Assembly (NCBI GenBank): GCA_036898135.1
Contig: CM072516.1
Span: 25,431,744 to 25,495,743, forward strand
Direction of reading: 5' to 3'
Length of the DNA: 64,000 nucleotides
Origin: Oncomelania hupensis
Lineage: Eukaryota > Mollusca > Gastropoda > Littorinimorpha > Pomatiopsidae
Part shown: positions 44,113 to 55,153 of the stretch, piece by piece
How positions within the stretch are numbered: the stretch's first letter is position 1
Layout of the letters: each line of letters begins with the position of its first letter
Position numbers and translations under genes: made by a program
Notes under the pieces: model-generated
Told to the model about the DNA's origin: nothing
What the model saw: the letters and a program-made list of their open reading frames with translations, nothing else
Database searches by the model: none

Positions 44113-44255
44113 TCTTTCCCCACAGATTTGCCCAAAATGCTTGATCCCACTTCTAATTTCCGTTCGTTTCCCTTCCCCCGCCTCCAAACCTAGCTTTCCT
44201 CCTCCACCTTATCTTGGTCGTCTTTTCTCTTTCTGCAGTGCACATATTGATTTCC

Positions 44256-45000
44256 ATCTTCTTCTTCTTCTTCTTCTTCTTCTTCTTCTTCTTCTTCTTC
44301 TTCTTCTTTTCCTTCTTCTTCTCCTTTTTCTTCTTCTCCTTTTTCTTCTTCTCCTTTTTCTTCTTCTCCTTCTTCTTCTCCTTCTTCTTCTCCTCCTTCT
44401 TCTTCTGCTTCTTCTCCTTTTTCTTCTTCTCCTTCTCCTTTTTCTTCTTCTCCTTCTTCTTCTCCTTTTTCTTCTTCTCCTTCTTCTTCTGCTTCTTCTC
44501 CTTTTTCTTCTTCTCCTTCTCCTTTTTCTTCTTCTCCTTCTTCTTCTCCTTCTTCTTCTCCTTTTTCTTCTTCTCCTTCTTTTTCTTCTTCTCCTTCTTC
44601 TTCTCCTTCTGCTTCTTTTCCTTCTCCTTCTTTTCCTTCTCCTTCTCCTTCTTCTCCTCCTTCTTCTTCCTATCCTTCTACTTCTCATTCTTCTCCTTCT
44701 CCTTCTTCTTCTCCATCTCCTTCTCCTTTTTGTTCTTATCGTTCTTCTTTTCCTTCTTTTTCTCATTCTTTTTCTCATTCTTTTTCTCATTCTTCTTCTC
44801 CTCCTTCTCCTTCTTCTTCTCCTCCTTCTTCTTCTTCATTTTCTTCTCCTCCTCCTTCTTCTTCTTCATTTTCTTCTCCTTCTTCTCCTTCTCCTTCTTC
44901 TTTTTCTCCTCCTCCTCTTCTTCTTCCCATTTTTTCTTCTCCTACTTCTTCTCCTTCCTCTTCTTCTCCTTCTTTTCTTTCTTATTCTTCTTTTTTACTA
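44256..45000. repeat. 745-bp polypyrimidine (CTT/CTCC) tract
   Basis: Almost every base on the plus strand is C or T. CTT is pure at the left; further right CTTCTTCTC and CTTTTTCTTCTTCTC units form a higher-order pattern. The 190- to 290-residue frames on both strands are translated repeat. Confidence 0.95.
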
Positions 45001-45585
45001 GTTCTAATCATACCTTCTTCAGAATCTTTTTTTTCTTTTTAAACTGGGTTGGGGATGATAGGATGGGAAACACTGCTAATGGGATAGGGTAGTTTAGGAG
45101 GGCAGCGGCGTTTATAATTATGCGTGTATATTTGTGTGGTTGCATGCGTGTGTGTTATATGCTTATGTGGGTATATGCGTATGTGTGTTTGTAATTGTGT
45201 GCGTGTGTGTATGTGTGTGCGTCAGCGCGCGTACGCCGGTGGCGTGTTTATGGTGGTAGGGCGCACTGGAATGGCGTACGGTTAGGGTTGGATCGAGGAA
45301 ATAAATGTAAAGTTCAACCTCGGGCGGGAAGCAAACGTTACATATAGAGGGGCAAGGCGTAGTGTGGGCGAGTTTTGGGGGGAGGAGGCGATTAAAAAAA
45401 AGCGTGGGGCGAATGTATGTAGACCTACTTACGAGCCAGCTGTGTGACTCGTGCTGAGGAGGGTGGGAAGGACTCGGGCATTGATTGTCGATGATGTGTT
45501 GGCAACATTACGCAAGTCGTGTATTGAGTAGAAGATTGGCCATTCATATCTCAATAAAGCTGACCTTTTGGGTTTTCTAGAACTA
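45001..45585. other. No gene; TG-rich patch at 45120-45230
   Basis: A degenerate GTGTAT tract is followed by unique sequence. Confidence 0.45.
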
Positions 45586-45747
45586 GCTTGACAATCTATA
45601 TCATAGTTATAATTATCAAGTATGTTACGTAATACATTGTCATGATCATTTCAAATATGGAACCTACTACATTGTCTAGATCATTACGATTTCAAATATG
45701 GAACCTATTACATTGTCTATATCATGACGTTTTCAAATACGGAACAT
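45586..45747. repeat. Minisatellite, left part (39-41-bp unit)
   Basis: Three to four units with TACATTGTCTAGATCAT and ACGATTTCAAATATGGAAC. The array continues at 49065 after the DNA transposon. Confidence 0.88.
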
Positions 45748-45856
45748 AGGGTCGAATCACGAAATCAAGGCGACGGCTTCGTGCGACGTCATCTTCGTAA
45801 ATGATCGGCAAAAATCTTCGTTTTAACTACTTCCGGTGACAACACTCGGTGTCCAA

Positions 45857-45964
45857 ATGGCGTACTTTCAAGTATTTCCAAATATATTGCTCAAAGAAAA
45901 AGATGTACCGGGAAGCGGTTTACCTTTAAATGACGTTGGTTCTTCAAGTGTGATAGCATTATAA
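45857..45964 (+). CDS. Short inward-facing ORF at the left end of the element
   Basis: A 35-residue frame starts with ATG 15 bp inside the subterminal repeat and faces the THAP gene. ISL2EU elements carry two genes, so this may be the first exon or a remnant of the second one. I recognise no domain. An AATAAA near 46668 could end such a transcript. Confidence 0.3.
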   Translation: MAYFQVFPNILLKEKDVPGSGLPLNDVGSSSVIAL

Positions 45965-47298
45965 CGATAGTTGATAACAAGAGGACTGTCAGCATCGGGA
46001 AAGAAGTCGGATTGGGTCGAAAGGTGGTGAGGGGCGATGATACGATTACGGATTAGTAGGCGTTTGGAGTAGGCCTCATTTCATATCATTAAATTAATGT
46101 CATGTCGCAATCAGCATCGTTCTTTTGACATACTACCAACATTTACTGACTTATTTCACAGGTTTGATAATTGAATTTAGTAAATTTAATAAACTAAAGC
46201 CGTCATATTGACTTCAATATGACTGTAGTCAGTGTAGTCTAGACAGTAGTAGGCCTATATCTGATTGAGCACTGTACAGTAAGAGTAAGCCACTATGCAG
46301 TTGGTGCATTTAGGAATGATTGATAGTTATATTAATTTCAACACCTCCACCCCCACCCCGAAAAAAGGCTGGTATTTGTATGCACACAACTGCTTAGTAG
46401 TGATTATTTACAAAACATGTTATGATGTAGGTGGATTAGATTAAAATATAGTTGGATGGTACTTAATAGGGCTTATACAGTACAGTGTTTTTTTTTCCAG
46501 TAATTTAATGTAAACATAAATCAATCTTATTTAATTTTTACATTATATAGTATGCTTTTTTGTGGGGGGAGAGGGGGAGAGTTCTCATTTTTGCTGTATG
46601 TTAATGTAAAATTTGGGGCTGCGCGACAATGTTTTGGTGGTTTTAGCAGCTTATTTGTATGTATATCAAAATAAAGAACACTATACCTTATGAAATTTCA
46701 CGGCATTTGCCCGCGTACAGACGATTGTCATTTATTTAGTTACAGAATGAGTGATATATTTTAATTCAGAATCAGAGGCATGAATTTAACAACTTAGTTC
46801 TTTCTGTCTAAAAAATTTCTAAGTGCAATTATTTACGGAAAGAAAGAGTGGTATTTTGTCATTCAGTGAAAAAATACTCATACCTGCCTTAGGCATTTCC
46901 CATGAATGACTGATTTTCTACATTTTGACTGACATATCTCATATGTGTGTGGTTAACAGCTATTTATTTTGCATCAATTTAATAAATTCTTTTAATAATG
47001 TTATACTTTTCAGTGTTTTAGGGTTGACATCTTTGTCCATGTCTTGTGTGTTATTTTATCTGTGTTGCAAATTGAGTAATACTTGTTGACGCTGAAAATC
47101 AGTGGCATAGTCAGAAAACAAAAACCAACCACTCAGTAAGACAAATCTGAAATAAATTTACCAGCTTTTTATTATTAATTTTTCATTGCACACAAATTAT
47201 ATTACCTAAAAAGATGAATTATAAGAACATTTTACATCATAATATTTTAGCTGGAAACTAACTACAAGGGTACAACATTGACCACCAAAAGTTTATTT

Positions 47299-47385
47299 CT
47301 ACATGTTATCTTCTTCTGCCTCTGCTAGTTTTGATTTCTTGCAGTGATGAACATTGTCAGGCGATGTTCTCCGTCTCTTGTTTAT
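47299..47385 (-). CDS. Possible last exon of the THAP gene
   Basis: A minus-strand frame of about 28 codons is basic at first (NKRRRTSPDN) and then KKSKLAEAEEDNM, and stops at 47299. AATAAA follows within two bases (47292-47297). The composition resembles a nuclear-localisation tail. Assignment to the THAP transcript is inference. Confidence 0.3.
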   Translation of the reverse strand: MNKRRRTSPDNVHHCKKSKLAEAEEDNM

Positions 47386-48660
47386 TCAGGCTGCTTTGAC
47401 TGCTTTCTCAATCTGTGTGCACAACATAAATAATAAATATAAGATTATACAGTGATTTTTTTTAAAGAACTAGAGCCTGCAAACTACCTTGTGGAATTCC
47501 CATTATTTCCTCACTACATGCATATACTGTATTTCCACAATGCCAAATACTTGAAATAGTTGAAATACAGGTTATTGGCAAATGGTTTACATTTTAAAAA
47601 ATTATAATGAATAGATCATCAATTATAACAATATAAGCAACACATGCTTACTCTTTCCATTTCAGGTAATCTTACTAAAAGTGAAATGTAATTTTAGCCA
47701 TGTGCTTTTAAAATGTTGGCAATGAAAATAAATAAAATCTATTCATGCCCCCAAACATTCATTCATGACTTATATTGTTATAAATATATTTATTAATTAA
47801 TTTACCCTAACGAGCTGATAAAATCAAATCAGTGAAAAATGTTACTGACAGTAGTACTAATTACTATGAATATGATTTATGTACAGTAACTGGTTATATT
47901 ATATGATGCAAACAGTAATTAGTAATTTGTTTACTTAACAATCTTTAGTAAAAATGTAATGTTTTGGAACACATAGTAATCAGTAAACACTATATATACT
48001 TAATCAGTTCATCTAGTAAAAGAAACCTAATGAAGTCTCCTAATAATAATAGTAATTATAAAATAACAATGATAATAATATTGTAATAATAACCTAGGTA
48101 TTGCAGGCCTAAACGTGTTAACCATTTAAGAATTGTAATTTAAGCTAATCTTTTTAAAGTTTTAAATAACAAGTTTGAATATTTCAATTTTAATAAAATT
48201 TGAAAAAGTAAATAAATGGTTGGCTTTTATACACTTGTTTTATTCTAATTCTTATAAATTTACCAATGCCAGCCAATAGTGAATAGTAAATAGAACACCA
48301 GAAATCTGAAATGATGCAAAACTGCTGTTTTGAAATGGTCTTACTTAAGTTACTAGTTACATGTTGCCAAGAGAGGAAAAAAGCAGTTGAAGACTGTCAA
48401 CAACAATAGTGATTAGGTGAATGCCTGATTTTAGAATGAATAGTGGGAAGGTGAGTGGGTCACCTGTACCACGTCTACTAGTACTAGCAGCAGTATCAGC
48501 TTGAGTTTATACACTAAATTAGTAAATAAACAAATAGGCCTACTTTAGACTAGTACTAGTAGTACCTACTTAAAAACATGTAGTAGTAGTAGTAGTATAG
48601 GGACTGAATACTGAGAATCTATAGTATTTCTCCAGTTTATAAACTTCTAAATCTTTGCGA

Positions 48661-48966
48661 TTATTTATTACACACCTGCTCTTGTGTATAACTTGCTGGC
48701 AAAGGGTATGGATTCAGTTCTGTTGGTCCGATCCCTCCCACAAAATGCTTCGAACAGATGAATCTTAGCCGTCTTGCTTTGCTCGGATCGTGCGTTGATT
48801 TGGTCGTCAAATCTGCCCATCCACATAAATAAATACACCGTTTGTGTTTGTTTGGGTCAGCCAGTAGATCTGGAATGGTGAAGAAAGTCATTCCCTGCAT
48901 GTAATCCTTGTGTGTGTACCTTGAATCACTGTTGCATTTTCCCCAGATGCAGTGCTTCGTCGTCAT
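48661..48966 (-). CDS. THAP-domain first exon of the transposon protein
   Basis: The frame encodes 101 residues. The C2CH zinc-binding pattern of THAP domains is visible: C6, C11, C71 and H74. LCGWAD lies in the position of the conserved Trp, and FICSKHF and PTELNPYPLP follow as expected. THAP domains bind DNA and occur in the transposases of P, Kolobok and ISL2EU elements. At 48676 a CAG|GTGTGT splice donor interrupts the frame, so the protein probably continues in further exons toward smaller coordinates. I could not find a catalytic domain there. The ATG lies just inside the subterminal repeat, consistent with a transposon gene and not a host gene. Confidence 0.82.
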   Translation of the reverse strand: MTTKHCIWGKCNSDSRYTHKDYMQGMTFFTIPDLLADPNKHKRCIYLCGWADLTTKSTHDPSKARRLRFICSKHFVGGIGPTELNPYPLPASYTQEQVCNK

Positions 48967-49064
48967 TTACGACGGTCATTGCCTTGTCACCGGAAGTAGG
49001 CATTTGAGCTCGGAAATCTATTTTTAGACTTTTTGTTGCCGGGCAAGGATCGTGACTCGACCCT

Positions 49065-49640
49065 ATACTACGGTGTCTACAACATGACGATATCAAATAT
49101 GGAACATACTACATTGTCTAGAGCATGACGATATCACATATGGAACATACTGCATTGCATTGTCTAGATCATGACGATTTCAAATATGTTCCATACTACA
49201 TTGTCTAGATCGTGACGATATCAAATATGGAACGTACTACATTGCCTAGATAATGACGATTTCAAATATAAGACATACTATACGTTGTCTAGATCAAGGC
49301 GATATCAAATATGGGACATACTACATTGTCTAGATCATGACGATATGAATTACGGAACATACTACACTATCTAGATCATGACGATATCAAATGTTATATA
49401 CTACATTGTCTAGATCATGACGATATCAAATGTTACATACTACATTGTCTAGATCATGACGATATCAAATGTTACATACTACATTGTCTAGATCATGACG
49501 ATATCAAATGTTACATACTACATTGTCTAGATCATGAAGATATGAAATATGGAACATACCACATTGTCTGGATCATGACGATATCAAATGTTACATACCA
49601 CATTGTCTACATCATGACGATTTCAAATATGGTACACAAT
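49065..49640. repeat. Minisatellite, right part, about 14 units
   Basis: Units of 39-41 bp follow ATCATGACGATATCAAAT, then TATGGAACATACTAC or GTTACATACTAC, then ATTGTCTAG. The 39-bp GTTACATA variant dominates at 49383-49530, and 41-bp units lie on both sides, so the 39-bp type has expanded locally. Confidence 0.92.
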
Positions 49641-50734
49641 ACCTTGTATTCTGTAAAGTCGCCCACAAGTAAAATTTCCAGCTGTAACGAGATAGTAAGT
49701 CGTATTGTGTATCTTTGTGGGTGGGGAATATAAGCAATCAGTGGATATCAAATCCTCGCAATGCATTCATTTGTTTCAAAACACAGACCTGGAAAGCTAT
49801 CCGACAAAATCCTTTCCCACAAGATATCTGAAACTCAGTATGAAATGTATCTATAACGCTACATAGAGAAATTTAATTGTGTGCAAAACGGGTAAAAACG
49901 ACACATTCGAACATAAAGTGGGCGAAATGTAGATCTGTAGATTTTATTTTATTTCCCAATTTAACAAACGCGTGGACGAGCATTGGTTCTCATATTTCTC
50001 ATCACCTCACCCCACACACACTAAGCGTATACAGATGGGTGTATTTACAACAAATGAACCACGATTCGCGGTCTTTATGGTACAGTTTGTTTTTCATCTG
50101 CAGTGCCCTTTAAATAGTATCTAAGTTTCTTACATTTATGTAAACCTTTCATTTTTACTCTTACCACACCTCCTCCCACCCCTCACCCCCCATTCTTTTC
50201 TCTACCGTGGGTGCGTGCGTCAGCACGGCACGTTTCTTCTGATAATCCTGTAATTAATGGTATAGCGTCAAGCCATTGCCCTCCGGATTCCTCTAGTTCT
50301 ACCTCCTTACTCCTCCCTCCCCCCCCCCTTCCACACACACATCGTCATACTGCTTGCTTTTCTTCTCCCGCACCTTTTGGTTTCCCCACACTCCCACCCC
50401 CCCACCCCTCTTACCTCATCCCTACAGCTAAGGCTTCCGGGGGAAGTGGAAGGGGCAGGGGGGGGGGGTACGTCACGTACTGACGTCATCAGTTCCGCCA
50501 ATCACCGACTGAAGCATCCTCTGACCTTTTGCGACTATCCTCTGCAGAGGGACGGTCAAACATCTTCCATCCTCATTCCTTACTTACGCTGTAAAGAAAC
50601 GTTCCTCCCGACTGAATGGTTTTTCTTTTTATACATTTTCTTCCTAGCCGTTTGACACACAAACACACACGCACAAGACAGACACACAGACAGACAAACA
50701 GATGAACAGACACACAAACGCTGTGTCCCCTCAT
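49641..50734. other. No gene; C-rich and G-rich patches
   Basis: CCACCC and CCCC tracts lie at 50165-50410, with a G-run at 50458-50468. No supported ORF. Confidence 0.45.
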
Positions 50735-50740
50735 TACTCA

Positions 50741-50780
<40 letters not shown>

Positions 50781-50818
50781 TCACACACACACACACACTG
50801 GGCCATCTCATCTTTCTC

Positions 50819-50870
<52 letters not shown>

Positions 50871-50908
50871 TCACACACACACACACACTGGGCCATCTCA
50901 TCTTTCTC

Positions 50909-50958
<50 letters not shown>

Positions 50959-50996
50959 TCACACACACACACACACTGGGCCATCTCATCTTTCTC

Positions 50997-51087
<91 letters not shown>

Positions 51088-51135
51088 GGCCGGCCATCTC
51101 ATCTCTCTCTGTCTCTCTCTCTCTCTCTGTCTCTC
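50735..51135. repeat. CT/CA compound repeat with a higher-order unit of about 90-110 bp
   Basis: The block (CT)n(CA)n CTGGGCCATCTCATCTTTCT recurs three times (about 50742, 50830 and 50925), followed by a long (CT)n and a variant GGCCGGCCATCTCATCTC. Confidence 0.92.
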
Positions 51136-51366
51136 TGTCTCTCTTTCTCTCTCCAGCTCTGTGTGTGTGACGCATCACATACATCTCAACACCCAAACCC
51201 GCGCATCTATTTCTCCCTCTCCCCCCCCCCTCCCTCTCTTATCTACTCTCTCTTTTTCTCTCTCTCATTTGTGACAAGATTAGGGGTACTTCACACACAC
51301 AAACACCCGCACGCACACCCACACACACACACACGCAAATACCCCACCCATGCGCCCATCCAACCA

Positions 51367-51421
<55 letters not shown>

Positions 51422-51422
51422 C
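51136..51422. repeat. CT- and CA-rich sequence
   Basis: Degenerate CT, a CACACA block near 51290-51335, and (CT)n at 51374-51420. Confidence 0.85.
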
Positions 51423-51735
51423 TCCTAATGGGCTGATGGGGCTAAGGACATCAACGACTTGGCAGTTTTTCTGGAAGTGTTTGTTTTGCTTTATGTGTCT
51501 CCTGTGATAAATGTATTACCCGATAAAGTCGGACTTCGAAATCAAAGTGCAAGTAAAGTGCATTCACCAATGGAGGACGGAGGCGGGGTGGCGAAGATGG
51601 GGTAATGGTGTGGAGGCGGGAGGAGGCTACTGCGGGAAAGAGGGGGCACGCCACTCTTGAACGGAATTTAAACTTACCCTTCTTGTAAGCAAATTAAGTA
51701 AGCAAATTAAAGAGCGCCTTGGAACATTAGAGGAA
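51423..51735. other. No gene
   Basis: Unique-looking sequence with no coding signal. Confidence 0.4.

Positions 51736-51818
<83 letters not shown>
51736..51818. repeat. (GA)n microsatellite
   Basis: About 41 pure GA units. Confidence 0.95.
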
Positions 51819-51822
<4 letters not shown>

Positions 51823-51933
51823 CTAATTATTATTATATTAGATATAATATCAAAGGAGTATTAAAGACTTTTCCTAGCTATTTTAATTCTTAATGTCTAC
51901 AATGAATAAATTGCACGGTTTAATTATATACAA

Positions 51934-51952
51934 CAACTACTACTACTACTAT

Positions 51953-52005
<53 letters not shown>

Positions 52006-52022
52006 ATAATAATAATAATAAT
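51934..52022. repeat. (ACT)n then (AAT)n
   Basis: ACT to about 52003, then AAT to 52022, directly next to an RTE 3' end. Confidence 0.92.
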
Positions 52023-52023
52023 A

Positions 52024-52096
52024 ATCCTATCCTATCCTGTCCCGTAACCCAGAGGTCGTAGGGGCACCACAGATGATCGTTTAACCAGCATACTCC
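52024..52096 (-). mobile_element. RTE-like LINE 3' end, 73 bp
   Basis: ATCCTATCCTATCCTGTCCC is the tail in antisense, followed by the same 60 bp as 28240-28300 of the large copy (GGTCGTAGGGGCACCACAGA on this strand). It is extremely 5'-truncated. Confidence 0.85.
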
Positions 52097-52099
52097 ATA

Positions 52100-52142
52100 A
52101 TAATAATAACTAACTAAATAACTAACTAACTAACTAACTAAC

Positions 52143-52181
<39 letters not shown>

Positions 52182-52182
52182 A
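52100..52182. repeat. (AACT)n and (AAAT)n
   Basis: Tetranucleotide tracts next to the LINE end. Confidence 0.9.
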
Positions 52183-52485
52183 AATACTGGATGCTATGTA
52201 CGCGTTTTTCCCAAATCACCAATCAGGCTCCAGGCGCGGCGATCTGTAACAACATACACGTTCACATGTTTCACACACTAGCACTCTCATAGATGCAATA
52301 CACAAACATCCATCACTCAAGCCTGTGGTGTAAAGGCAGGGAGACTGCTAATAGAAGACGGAAAGGAAATGGAATTTTATACTTGAAAGTTTATATCAAC
52401 TGCATCCACTGCCATCATTGAATGGAAGGAGGAAACCGGAGCATCCGGAGAAAACCCTAAAAAAAATCTCGTACCTAAGTCATGC
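52183..52485. other. No gene; possible SINE body
   Basis: The part from about 52370 may be the body of the tRNA-like SINE that ends at 52566, but I have no second full copy to prove it. Confidence 0.35.
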
Positions 52486-52566
52486 AAGTTCGCCCCTTGC
52501 GGGAATCGCACCCGCAACCATCGGCATAAGAAACCGCCGACTAGGAAACTACTCCACCAGAGGAAC
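52486..52566 (-). mobile_element. tRNA-like SINE head
   Basis: On the minus strand the T-arm-like GCGGGTGCGATTCCCGC forms a perfect 5-bp stem and a 7-base loop. The upstream CTCTGGTGGAGTAG resembles a D-arm. A similar block is at 34285-34340. Confidence 0.55.
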
Positions 52567-52612
52567 ATTCGGCCTTGCTGAAAACATTACCCTCACTGCC
52601 ATTCCTTAATAT

Positions 52613-52646
52613 TCCAACAACAACAACAACAACAACAACAACAGCA
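52613..52646. repeat. (CAA)n
   Basis: A short CAA tract. Confidence 0.9.
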
Positions 52647-52789
52647 AAATCAATAAACCGACAAAAAGTTCGTACGGAAGCAAAGGAAGCTTAATATTGC
52701 AACTTGAGCCATAAGTCAAACAAATAAGAGATTGTGTAGCAATGTTCACAGAAAATCAATACCCCACGGACGGAGAAGTGAATAATATC

Positions 52790-53035
<246 letters not shown>

Positions 53036-53990
53036 GGGGGAGGGAAGGAGAGCGCGGAATGGATAGTAAGCAGTTGAGAGGGAGGGAACTGGAGGGAAAA
53101 AGAGGAGGAAGAACGACACAAGGAATGAAACAAGCGCGGAACACGTCCTAGCTGTCAATGGGTACCCTGGCTCTGCTTGGAACCTGGGAAGGAAAGGCCG
53201 CAGGGAAGAGGAGACGAGCACCGCACTCGGTATGCTGGCTCAGAGAAGATAAAAGAGGTTTTGGTCCCAAATACATCATCTCTCATCGACGACTGAAAGG
53301 TCACGGAAACAAACATGTCCACCATTAAAATGGTCGGGAATCAGACAGAGTTATCGCCCATATAGTCTTACCACAGACACAAACACACACACACAAACAC
53401 ACACACACACACCTACACACACACCGCATCATCATTATCACCATCATCATCACCATTATCACACATCATCATCTCTACCTGTCCAACACATCTCCCACCC
53501 ACCAACCCTCCCCATCACGCGACCCCTCTAACCAAAAGTGTCGAACCTATTTAAAAAAAATTTTTTTAAGTATTATGACGAAAAGACATTAGAAAAAGAC
53601 TCATGCAAGCACACCGAAATCATCCTTCCAAACACTAGTCTTAGCTCTGACAGTAGCGCAAAGGACACATCAGCCCTGACATCAGACTTGTTGGTCTTTT
53701 TACACAGCCCATTACATCTCCTCTTCAAATTCTGTGGCACGCGACAGTGCTCTTAGATCAATGTGTCGTCTGCGGAGCCATTTCCTTGGACGTTAGTTAC
53801 TTCCCTTGTCGGACAGTCGGCGACACATCAAAGGAGGTACAATTACGTCACAGCCAGCGCCAGAACCTTTGATCGCCTCTCAAGACAACCAATCCTTGAC
53901 AGGAAAACGTTGGGTTGGTATGTACGCGGTTGTCTATGACATAATCTGTCAGAGCGGAAAGCTGGGTTGGGGTTAGTTAGTTAGTTAGTT
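53036..53990. other. No gene; CA and CATCAT patches
   Basis: CA-rich at 53375-53425, CAT-rich to 53475. A phrase around TGACATAATCTGTCA.AGCGG near 53935-53970 is repeated at 54075-54110, on both sides of the small SINE-tail insertion. Confidence 0.45.
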
Positions 53991-53996
53991 AAAATA

Positions 53997-54032
53997 GATT
54001 AACGTCCCCGGACACATAAGCGTATAGGAGAC
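53997..54032 (-). repeat. Stray SINE 3'-tail unit with a TTAG tail
   Basis: (TTAG)n, then GATTAACGTCCCCGGACAC and TAAGCGTATAGGAGAC, the inverse of the unit at 39.55 kb. The tetranucleotide marks its 3' end. Confidence 0.65.
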
Positions 54033-54117
54033 GATTTGGGTTGGGGTGTATGCAGCTCTCTGGTAAGTAGTCATCTATGGCGTAATCTGTCACAGTGATA
54101 AGCTGGGTTCATATGTG

Positions 54118-54372
54118 TGACGGCCTACTAGCGCCAAAAACCTGATAAGTACAAATACTCATGGGATATTTACAATTTTATCAAGGGACAATTACAATTA
54201 GCATTGAAAAATTCTATATATCTTCGCGTGATCATGTTTAATTTTCAGTTTTGGCTCTAGCAATTCGCCTGGAAATCGGCCTAAACCGAAAATTGAAATT
54301 ATCACATTTATAATCGTCATTTCATAATTACAATTTTTACGTAATCATGCTTAATTCCAAGGGGCTTACAGT
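54118..54372 (+). mobile_element. Fragment of the GGCCTACTAGCGCC MITE family
   Basis: GTGACGGCCTACTAGCGCC and AACCTGATAA equal the right end of the 22.2-24.1 kb element in reverse complement. Further units with AATTACAATT and TTTTCAGTTTTGGC follow. The second TIR is not present. Confidence 0.75.
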
Positions 54373-54435
54373 TTTTTAAAATATGTTTTCCCCTCTTTTA
54401 CTTGTGCAATTATCGTTTGTGATTTTGACTGATAT

Positions 54436-54436
54436 G

Positions 54437-54529
<93 letters not shown>

Positions 54530-54530
54530 C
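54436..54530. repeat. (ATCT)n microsatellite
   Basis: About 23 pure ATCT units. Confidence 0.95.
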
Positions 54531-54704
54531 GTGACAGCTGTGTAGACAATTTTTGTTACCATTTTTGTTGATTGGTGTTTTTGTTCAACTGCCTGCACTG
54601 CAGAGCAAGTCCAAATTTCTCACAGTGAGATTATAAAGTTTTCTTGTTATCAGTGTATTAGATCTTGCTTTTGGACAGCGCTCTGAGCAGACTTTTTAGT
54701 TTTT

Positions 54705-55079
54705 AGTACCTGAGAGACATTGTCCCTACCCACAAACCCTCAAGGCGCCTTCGCTCCTCTTTCCAGTTTATGTTGTCCGTTCCAAGTGTGGATGGTCACG
54801 GAAAGAGGCGCTTGGGTCACCGCTCCTTCTCCCACTGTGGCCCAGGGTTTTGGAACGCTCTCACCCAGGACTGAAAGTCGTAGAGACACTGGACTCTTTC
54901 AAGAGGCGTCCGAAGACGTATCTTTTTTGACTCTTTTGAGTGTGTACGCAGTTAGATCAGTATTAGAACAGTTAGAGTAGTTAGATTTGTTGTTTTTTTC
55001 GCCCTTCCCCCTCCCCCAATCCACTGCGCCTAACCCTTGAGCATGCTGCCAGCATGGATATGTGCGCTATACAAGTGGA

Positions 55080-55151
<72 letters not shown>
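54705..55151 (+). pseudogene. CR1-like LINE 3' end with (ATC)n tail
   Basis: A frame from about 54707 encodes YLRDIVPTHKPSRRLRSS, and further on RSFSHCGPGFWNALTQD, the conserved C-terminal region of CR1/Jockey-type RTs (YL..., LRSS, R.FS..GP..WN.L). It then runs into stops. The 3' UTR ends ATGTGCGCTATACAAGTGG followed by pure (ATC)n at 55081-55149, the tail form used by CR1-like LINEs. The copy is strongly 5'-truncated. Confidence 0.8.

Positions 55152-55153
<2 letters not shown>

Larger units (their letters stand above)
45748..49064. mobile_element. ISL2EU-like DNA transposon with THAP-domain gene
   Basis: The TIRs are AGGGTCGAATCACGA (left) and AGGGTCGAGTCACGA (right, reverse complement). 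A perfect 16-bp subterminal inverted repeat CTACTTCCGGTGACAA lies at 45827-45842 and 48984-48999. The element interrupts a minisatellite. Comparing the junction with intact units (GGAACATACTAC) shows a 2-bp AT target duplication. An AT duplication and a THAP domain in the transposase fit the ISL2EU group. The 2.7-kb interior has no long ORF, so the copy is probably non-autonomous or its exons are short. Confidence 0.82.

Noticed and set aside
44141..45092. Frames of 190-292 residues on both strands
   Set aside because: They exist only because a polypyrimidine repeat lacks stop codons.
49065..49640. CRISPR-like array
   Set aside because: Units are contiguous without unique spacers, and the genome is eukaryotic. 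It is a minisatellite.
53538..53756. 72-residue plus-strand frame
   Set aside because: No domain and A/T-run start. Probably chance.
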